Source of the DNA: Acidobacteriota bacterium
Lineage (GTDB): Bacteria; Acidobacteriota; Terriglobia; Terriglobales; Acidobacteriaceae
Direction: 5' to 3'
Length of the DNA: 19,089 nucleotides
NCBI GenBank assembly: GCA_021810735.1
Contig: JAJZIF010000020.1
Coordinates: 1-19,089 of the forward strand
Both the position numbers and the translations under genes were made by a program. Under the pieces are notes generated by a model. The model was not told the origin of the DNA. It saw nothing but the letters and a program-made list of their open reading frames with translations, and made no database searches. The stretch's first letter is position 1. The number at the start of each line of letters is the position of its first letter. Below are positions 14,777-19,089 of the stretch, one piece after another.

Positions 14777-14791
14777 ATCACGTGACGTGAT
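14777..14791. promoter_or_regulatory. 15-bp perfect palindrome upstream of topA
   Basis: ATCACGTGACGTGAT is a perfect inverted repeat around a central G, with two ACGTGAT arms. It sits 73 bases before the topA ATG and just after an A-rich stretch (14733-14748) in the dprA-topA gap. The symmetry and place suit a dimeric repressor or activator site; no regulator can be named. Confidence 0.4.
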
Positions 14792-14864
14792 AGTTTGCAA
14801 GACAATGCGCTCATTTTTCAGGATGGGAGCGCGGGCCGGAGAGGATTCGGACCAAAGGGAACAA

Positions 14865-17645
14865 ATGGGGAAATCACTTGTGATCGTTGAATCGCCAGCG
14901 AAGGCGAAGACGATCAATAAATATCTCGGAAAAGACTTCCAGGTGGAAGCATCGATCGGGCATATCAAGGATCTGCCGAAGAACAAGCTCGGTGTGGACG
15001 TTGAAAAGGGCACTTTTGAGCCGGAACTGATTGTGATTCCGGGCAAAGAGAAGGTCGTGGACCGTCTGAAGAAGCTGGCGTCGAAAGCCGATGCTGTGTA
15101 TCTGGCGCCCGACCCAGACCGCGAAGGCGAAGCAATTGCCGCGCATCTGGCTGACGAGTTGAAGAATGTGGTGAAGCCGGCTTCGATCTACCGTGTGACG
15201 TTCAATGAGATTACATCGAAGGCGGTGAAGAATGCCTTTGACCACGCGCGGCACGTAGACCAGCACCTGGTGGACGCGCAACAGACGCGGCGTGTGCTGG
15301 ACCGCATTGTGGGCTACCAGATTTCTCCGCTGCTGTGGGACAAGGTGCGGCGCGGACTCTCCGCGGGGCGCGTGCAGACGGTTGCGCTGCGACTGATTGT
15401 GGAGCGAGAACAGCAGATCAAGGACTTCAAGCCGGTCGAGTATTGGACGATCGAGGCGGTGCTGGAGTCGCCGGCGAAGGCGAAGGAATTTACGCCTCTC
15501 ATTGCCCGGTTTGTGGGCATCGACGGGAAGCGGGCGGCGGTGGAAACCGTGAGTCAGCCGGCGGTTCCGGATGGCAGGACGGCGCAGGAGATTGTCGAGG
15601 CTTCACTGCGGGCGAAGTGGTTGGTTCGGACGGTGGAGCGCAAAGAGCGCAGGCGTTCGCCGCAGGCTCCGTTTACGACCAGCAAACTGCAGCAGGCTGC
15701 GGCGGGCGCGCTGGGCTTTAACGTGAAGCGCACGATGGGCGTAGCGCAGCGCCTGTACGAAGGCGTGGAGCTGGGTAGCCGCGGCGCGGTAGGTCTGATC
15801 ACCTATATGCGTACGGACTCGACGCGGGTGGCGCCTGAGGCGATCGAATCGGTGCGTGGATATATCAAGAAGAAGCTGGGCGAGAAGTATCTGCCGGTAG
15901 CGCCGAACAGCTTCAAGTCCAAGAAGGATGCGCAGGACGCGCACGAAGCGATTCGTCCGTCGGATCCGGAGATTCATCCGGACGATATTCGGCCGTTTGT
16001 GCTGGACGAGCAGTACAAACTTTACAAGCTGATTTGGCAACGGTTTGTGGCTTCGCAAATGATGCCGGCGATCTATGATCAGACGACGGTGGAGATCGCG
16101 GCGCAGGCGGATCGGCGTTACGACTATCGGGTGACGGGTTCAATCCTGAAGTTTGAGGGCTACCTGAAGGTCTACAACGAAAGCATCGCCGAGGAAGAAG
16201 ACCAGAAGCTGCCGGAACTGACCGAGAACATGCCTCTGCAACTGGCGACGGCCGAACACCTGAAAGTGCTGGCTGAACGGGAGCGCCAGAAGAAGGTGGA
16301 GGAAGCGCGCAGGCAGCACCGCGCCAAGGCCGCGAAGGCCGAGGCGCGAAATGAGAGTGCCGGCGCGGGAGGAGCTTTGGCTGAGTTTGTAGAGCCGGAA
16401 GTGAGCGTTCCGGTGCGGGCAGCGGCTGTGGCCGGTGCGCAGAAGTTCACGGAGCCTCCGCCGCGATACAACGAGGCCTCGCTGGTGAAGGAGCTGGAAG
16501 AGCGCGGGATCGGGCGGCCATCAACCTACGCGACGATTATCAATACGATCCAAGACCGCGAGTACGTAGTGAAGATGGGCGGGCGCACCGGGAAGTTTGT
16601 TCCCACCGAGATTGGAACGGTGGTGACGGGCCTTCTGGTGAAGAACTTCCCATATATCTTCGACACAAAGTACACGGCCCGGCTGGAAGAAGAGCTGGAT
16701 GATATCGAAGAGGGCAAGGAACGCTGGACGGATCTGCTGAACGGCTTCTACGGCCACTTTGCCGAGGAGCTGGAAGACGCGGCCGAGAACATGGAAGACA
16801 TCAAGCGGATGGAGAAGCCGACGGACCAGAAGTGCGACATCTGCGGCTCACCTTTGGTGCTGAAGTGGGGCAAGTTCGGATCGTTCTACGCGTGCAGCGC
16901 CTACGACAAGAAGAAGAAGGGCGGATGCACGTTCACGAAGGAGAACTTTGAAGGCAAGCCGAACCTTGCCGGGCCGGGTGGCGAGGTGGAAGAGCAGGAA
17001 GAGTACTGCGAGAACTGCGGCCGGGTGATGGTGCGGCGGAATGGTCCGTGGGGGCCGTTCATGGCGTGCCCAGGGTACAACGAGGATCCGCCGTGCAAGA
17101 CGGTTCGGCGGCTGAACCAGAAGCAGCAGCAGAAGCCGCCCCAGCCGCTGGACGAGAAGTGTCCGAAGTGCGGCGAGCCGCTGGTGCTGCGCAGCGGGCA
17201 GTACGGGGAGTTTGTTTCCTGCTCGGGCTACCCGAAGTGCAAGTACATCAAGCAGAACACGATCGGTATGAAGTGCCCGGTGTGCCACAAGGGCGAGATT
17301 GTGGAGAAGAAGGCGCGGCGCGGCAACGTGTTCTACGGGTGCTCGGAGTATCCGAAGTGCGACTTTACCGCCAACTTCAAGCCAGTGGACAAGAAATGCC
17401 CTGAGTGTGGCAGCCCGTACCTGATGGAGAAGACGCTGAAGTCGGGTGTGTACCTGGTGTGCCCGAACAACAAGAAGTCGGGCGCCGAGGAGGAAGCTGC
17501 GGGCAAGCGCAAGAAGAAGGGCGAAGCCGAAGGTGGCGCGGCCTGCAGTTTTACGAAGCGCATTGGGGATGCTCCAGCGGAGCCAGCGGCGCGGCCGACG
17601 GCGGCGACGCACGGGCCGGTGGTGGAAGAGCTGGCCAAGGTGTAA
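14865..17645 (+). CDS. topA: DNA topoisomerase I (type IA)
   Basis: Relaxes negative supercoils through a transient 5'-phosphotyrosine link. The TOPRIM domain begins SLVIVESPAKAKTI (Glu9) and contains APDPDREGEAIA with the metal-binding acidic residues at 83-89. The active-site tyrosine is Y314 in GLITYMRTDSTRV. GIGRPSTYATII marks the later core domain. The C-terminus (about 655-895) has five Cys4 zinc-ribbon-like repeats: CDIC, CENC, CPKC, CPVC and CPEC, each followed by a second Cys pair, the last one split by a Lys/Glu-rich insert. An Ala/Lys/Arg-rich insert (about 465-510) lies before the active-site closing domain. ATG 14865 gives 926 residues starting MGKSLVIVES and is preceded by AAAGGGA; the open frame upstream to 14787 is not conserved. 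Confidence 0.97.
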   Translation: MGKSLVIVESPAKAKTINKYLGKDFQVEASIGHIKDLPKNKLGVDVEKGTFEPELIVIPGKEKVVDRLKKLASKADAVYLAPDPDREGEAIAAHLADELKNVVKPASIYRVTFNEITSKAVKNAFDHARHVDQHLVDAQQTRRVLDRIVGYQISPLLWDKVRRGLSAGRVQTVALRLIVEREQQIKDFKPVEYWTIEAVLESPAKAKEFTPLIARFVGIDGKRAAVETVSQPAVPDGRTAQEIVEASLRAKWLVRTVERKERRRSPQAPFTTSKLQQAAAGALGFNVKRTMGVAQRLYEGVELGSRGAVGLITYMRTDSTRVAPEAIESVRGYIKKKLGEKYLPVAPNSFKSKKDAQDAHEAIRPSDPEIHPDDIRPFVLDEQYKLYKLIWQRFVASQMMPAIYDQTTVEIAAQADRRYDYRVTGSILKFEGYLKVYNESIAEEEDQKLPELTENMPLQLATAEHLKVLAERERQKKVEEARRQHRAKAAKAEARNESAGAGGALAEFVEPEVSVPVRAAAVAGAQKFTEPPPRYNEASLVKELEERGIGRPSTYATIINTIQDREYVVKMGGRTGKFVPTEIGTVVTGLLVKNFPYIFDTKYTARLEEELDDIEEGKERWTDLLNGFYGHFAEELEDAAENMEDIKRMEKPTDQKCDICGSPLVLKWGKFGSFYACSAYDKKKKGGCTFTKENFEGKPNLAGPGGEVEEQEEYCENCGRVMVRRNGPWGPFMACPGYNEDPPCKTVRRLNQKQQQKPPQPLDEKCPKCGEPLVLRSGQYGEFVSCSGYPKCKYIKQNTIGMKCPVCHKGEIVEKKARRGNVFYGCSEYPKCDFTANFKPVDKKCPECGSPYLMEKTLKSGVYLVCPNNKKSGAEEEAAGKRKKKGEAEGGAACSFTKRIGDAPAEPAARPTAATHGPVVEELAKV

Positions 17646-17667
17646 GCGCCGAAGGCTCACGTTTTTC
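17640..17667 (+). terminator. weak intrinsic terminator at the topA stop
   Basis: GTG (17640-17642) plus AGC (17645-17647) pair with GCT plus CAC (17655-17660), leaving a 2-base bulge, and GTTTTTCT follows directly. The hairpin overlaps the stop codon. The stem is short, so termination may be partial. Confidence 0.4.
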
Positions 17668-17854
17668 TGCGCCGGCAGGCTTACGGGAATTTCCGAGTTA
17701 ACGTGCCCTCACGCCCCCAGTGCGGGATCGCCGCTCCCTGATGGTCGCGTCGACTGGAGGGTAGCGTCTCCTGGATACAGGGATTGAGGAATTGCTTAAG
17801 CCGCTGCCGGCGTTTCATTTATAGTGCGAAGAGGCTTTCTGGGAGAGTGGATGA
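17668..17854. other. intergenic region before the orphan gene
   Basis: No supported gene or known RNA is seen in this stretch. A TATAGT hexamer at 17820-17825 is a plausible -10 for the gene at 17855; a -35 match is poor. Confidence 0.3.
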
Positions 17855-18304
17855 ATGGAATCGACGCTGGCGACCGCTCATGATGCGGAACTTGTTCTGA
17901 AGTTGTATGATCTGCGGCGCGAAGAGACGATGCGCAAGGCGCGGCATTGGATTGCGGCTGAGTTTAATCCCCAGTCTTTTGAGGAGTTTATGGCCCCGGT
18001 GCAGGCCTGGGGGACGGAGCAGAACGCGTGGTTCCGGCAGGTGACGAGCTACTGGGAAATGGCGGTGGCGTTTGTGCTGCATGGGGCGCTGAACGGGGAC
18101 CTGTTCCTAGATTGCAATGGGGAGCCTTTGTTCCTTTACGCGAAATTTCGGCCATTTCTGGCTGAGGCACGGAAGGTCAACCCGAATTTTTTGATGCACA
18201 CGGAGCGGCTGATCGAGCGGTATCCGGCGGCGCAGGAGCGGGTTGAGTCCATGGCTCGGGCGTTGGAGGCACGGCGGACCAAAGCCGCCGAAGCGCGGGC
18301 CTGA
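17855..18304 (+). CDS. conserved-looking hypothetical protein, 149 residues
   Basis: I do not recognise the family. The protein starts MESTLATAHDAELVLKLYDLRREETMRKARHWI and appears soluble and mostly helical, with no signal peptide. It is rich in aromatic residues in the middle (QAWGTEQNAWFRQVTSYWEMAVAFVLHGALNGDLFLD, about 50-86) and ends in an Ala/Arg/Glu-rich helix (RVESMARALEARRTKAAEARA). One modestly hydrophobic segment (about 70-80) is too short and polar to be a clear membrane helix. GGGAGAG is well placed before ATG 17855, and G/C-rich third codon positions match the neighbours, so it is very likely a real gene. It lies between topA and the DUF427 gene in the same direction, which gives no strong functional hint. 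Confidence 0.8.
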   Translation: MESTLATAHDAELVLKLYDLRREETMRKARHWIAAEFNPQSFEEFMAPVQAWGTEQNAWFRQVTSYWEMAVAFVLHGALNGDLFLDCNGEPLFLYAKFRPFLAEARKVNPNFLMHTERLIERYPAAQERVESMARALEARRTKAAEARA

Positions 18305-18386
18305 GGGCGATGCTGTTTCTGTTCTGGTAAGGTGAAAGGGTTGCGGTCCGGACGGTGGCCGGGCGGCAGGGAAGGACGGTAGGACG

Positions 18387-18671
18387 ATGGCCAAAGCGGT
18401 GTGGAATGGCAAAGTTGTGGCCGAAAGCGACACGTTTGTGACGGTGGAGGGGAATGTTTACTTCCCAGAGAGCTCGGTGAAGCGCGAGTATCTGCGTCCC
18501 AGCTCGACGACGTCGACTTGCCCATGGAAGGGACAGGCGAAGTACTACACGATCCTGATCGACGGGCAGGAGAACCCGGACGCGGCCTGGTACTACCCAG
18601 ACCCGAAACCAGCGGCCCGGAATATCAAGGGCCATATCGCCTTCTGGCGCGGGGTGGAAGTCGAGAAATAG
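18387..18671 (+). CDS. DUF427 domain-containing protein
   Basis: A 94-residue single-domain protein matching the DUF427 family: AVWNGKVVAESDTFVTVEGNVYFPESSVKREYL at the N-terminus, then TSTCPWKGQAKYYTILIDGQENPDAAWYYPDPKPAARNIKGHIAFWRGVEVE. The CPWKGxAxYY and AWxYxxPxxAAxxIxGxIAFW signatures are characteristic. The fold is a small beta-barrel-like domain; the biochemical role is not established. A purine-rich GGTAGGACG precedes the ATG. It starts 82 bases after the orphan gene and is followed by a strong terminator 25 bases past its stop, so it ends a transcription unit. Confidence 0.9.
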   Translation: MAKAVWNGKVVAESDTFVTVEGNVYFPESSVKREYLRPSSTTSTCPWKGQAKYYTILIDGQENPDAAWYYPDPKPAARNIKGHIAFWRGVEVEK

Positions 18672-18695
18672 ATTTCTGCCTGCATTCGAGTTTGT

Positions 18696-18736
18696 GGAAG
18701 CATGAAAGCCCGCGGTGAGCGGGCTTTTGTGCTTCC
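18696..18736. terminator. strong intrinsic terminator after the DUF427 gene
   Basis: AAAGCCCGC (18705-18713) and GCGGGCTTT (18719-18727) form a 9-bp perfect stem with a 5-base loop, followed by TTTTGT-type sequence. An outer pair, GGAAGCA (18696-18702) with TGCTTCC (18730-18736), adds 7 bp. The A-rich left arm means it could also stop transcription coming from the right. Confidence 0.88.
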
Positions 18737-18975
18737 CGGGTGGGCTCTTCACCCTACGATTTCAGAGTGTTTCGCTGTATCTCCAACAAGTGCCATAGAA
18801 TGTTGATCTTGCGCTGACATTAGACGTATAAGTCTTTTGTTTCATATTGTTTACAGTCGCAGGCAACGCTGCGATTTTATGTGGTCAATACGATTTGATT
18901 CGTATGGATATACGGATCGAATGAGCGGGTACGAGAGCCTCGGCCGGACCAACGAGCGCGGCTTCGCCGTCCATC
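18737..18975. other. AT-richer intergenic region with clustered half-sites
   Basis: No supported gene is seen here. Composition is clearly more AT-rich than the genes to the left. It holds a hairpin TCGCAG/CTGCGA (18857-18862/18869-18874) followed by TTTT, and a cluster of half-sites at 18888-18921. Confidence 0.4.
18888..18921. promoter_or_regulatory. overlapping inverted repeats, possible operator
   Basis: ATACGA (18888-18893) and TCGTAT (18900-18905) form one inverted repeat. CGTAT (18901-18905) then forms a second with ATACG (18910-18914). ATTCG (18898-18902) and CGAAT (18917-18921) add a third. Three alternating half-sites in 34 bases suggest a transcription-factor site for a gene beyond the right edge or the leftward frame at 18976; no regulator can be named. 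Confidence 0.3.
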
Positions 18976-19089
18976 TCACCAGAGTGTGAACTCGCGTGAG
19001 CGAAAAATAGAGTCTTTGCCGATCTCAATGGTTTTTGCGGGGAAGTTGTTGATTTTACGGCGTCGAGTACCCGTTCCTGAGTTGTAAGC
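18976..19089 (-). CDS. possible 3' end of a leftward gene (partial, cut by right edge)
   Basis: From the right edge, one minus-strand frame is open for 37 codons to a TGA at 18978-18976 and reads AYNSGTGTRRRKINNFPAKT then IEIGKDSIFRSREFTLW. The composition looks protein-like, but the stretch is short and an open frame of this length can occur by chance. No family is recognised. Confidence 0.3.
   Translation of the reverse strand, partial: AYNSGTGTRRRKINNFPAKTIEIGKDSIFRSREFTLW

Noticed and set aside
16848..17660. 270-codon minus-strand frame opposite the topA zinc-ribbon region
   Set aside because: Leu/Arg/His-rich shadow created by the Lys/Glu-rich codons of topA.
18803..18832. promoter-like TTGATC - 18 bases - TATAAG
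   Set aside because: No supported plus-strand gene follows within the window, and such matches are frequent in AT-rich DNA.
1..19089. CRISPR arrays, tRNAs, rRNAs, insertion sequences
   Set aside because: No regularly spaced repeats, no tRNA-like cloverleaf, no rRNA segments and no transposase or integrase motifs were seen on either strand.

Overview
The window is GC-rich chromosomal DNA that looks like a member of the Acidobacteriota, probably the Terriglobia/Acidobacteriaceae. This placement is an inference from protein style, gene content (futalosine-route mqnA, the rimO-yacG-pgpA and plsY-gpsA-ftsY-ribD-ribE order) and the intergenic repeats. No rRNA or other taxonomic marker is present to confirm it. 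Nearly all of the window is core housekeeping sequence. I see no CRISPR array, transposase, phage gene or toxin-antitoxin pair.

Layout, left to right. (1) A leftward gene with a signal peptide is cut by the left edge, and an APC-type amino-acid permease diverges from it. (2) Bases 1641-2045 hold a hairpin repeat and, on the minus strand, the gene for the small SRP RNA. (3) A rightward series follows: rimO, yacG, pgpA, an IPT/NHL beta-propeller gene, cinA, plsY, gpsA, ftsY, ribD and ribE. Several junctions overlap (TAATG between rimO and yacG, ATGA between plsY and gpsA), but some genes inside the series appear to have their own promoters. (4) Two leftward genes, mqnA and a threonine-synthase-like protein lacking its PLP lysine, converge on ribE. 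(5) dprA and topA point right, followed by a conserved-looking orphan gene and a DUF427 protein that ends at a strong terminator. (6) The last 350 bases are more AT-rich, contain palindromic half-sites, and may include the 3' end of a leftward gene.

Functional links: gpsA, plsY and pgpA supply and use glycerol-3-phosphate in phospholipid synthesis. SRP RNA and FtsY belong to the same co-translational targeting route. ribD and ribE are the first and last riboflavin enzymes. dprA and topA act on DNA.

The most notable signals are: a 112-base element with a 26-bp imperfect stem and inner hairpins between the NHL gene and cinA; a genomic hairpin repeat apparently absorbed in frame into the RimO linker; a threonine-synthase-like pseudoenzyme next to mqnA; and a recurrent -10-like hexamer (often TACACT) placed 5-7 bases before start codons, suggesting leaderless mRNAs. 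I did not find a clear multi-gene novel system.
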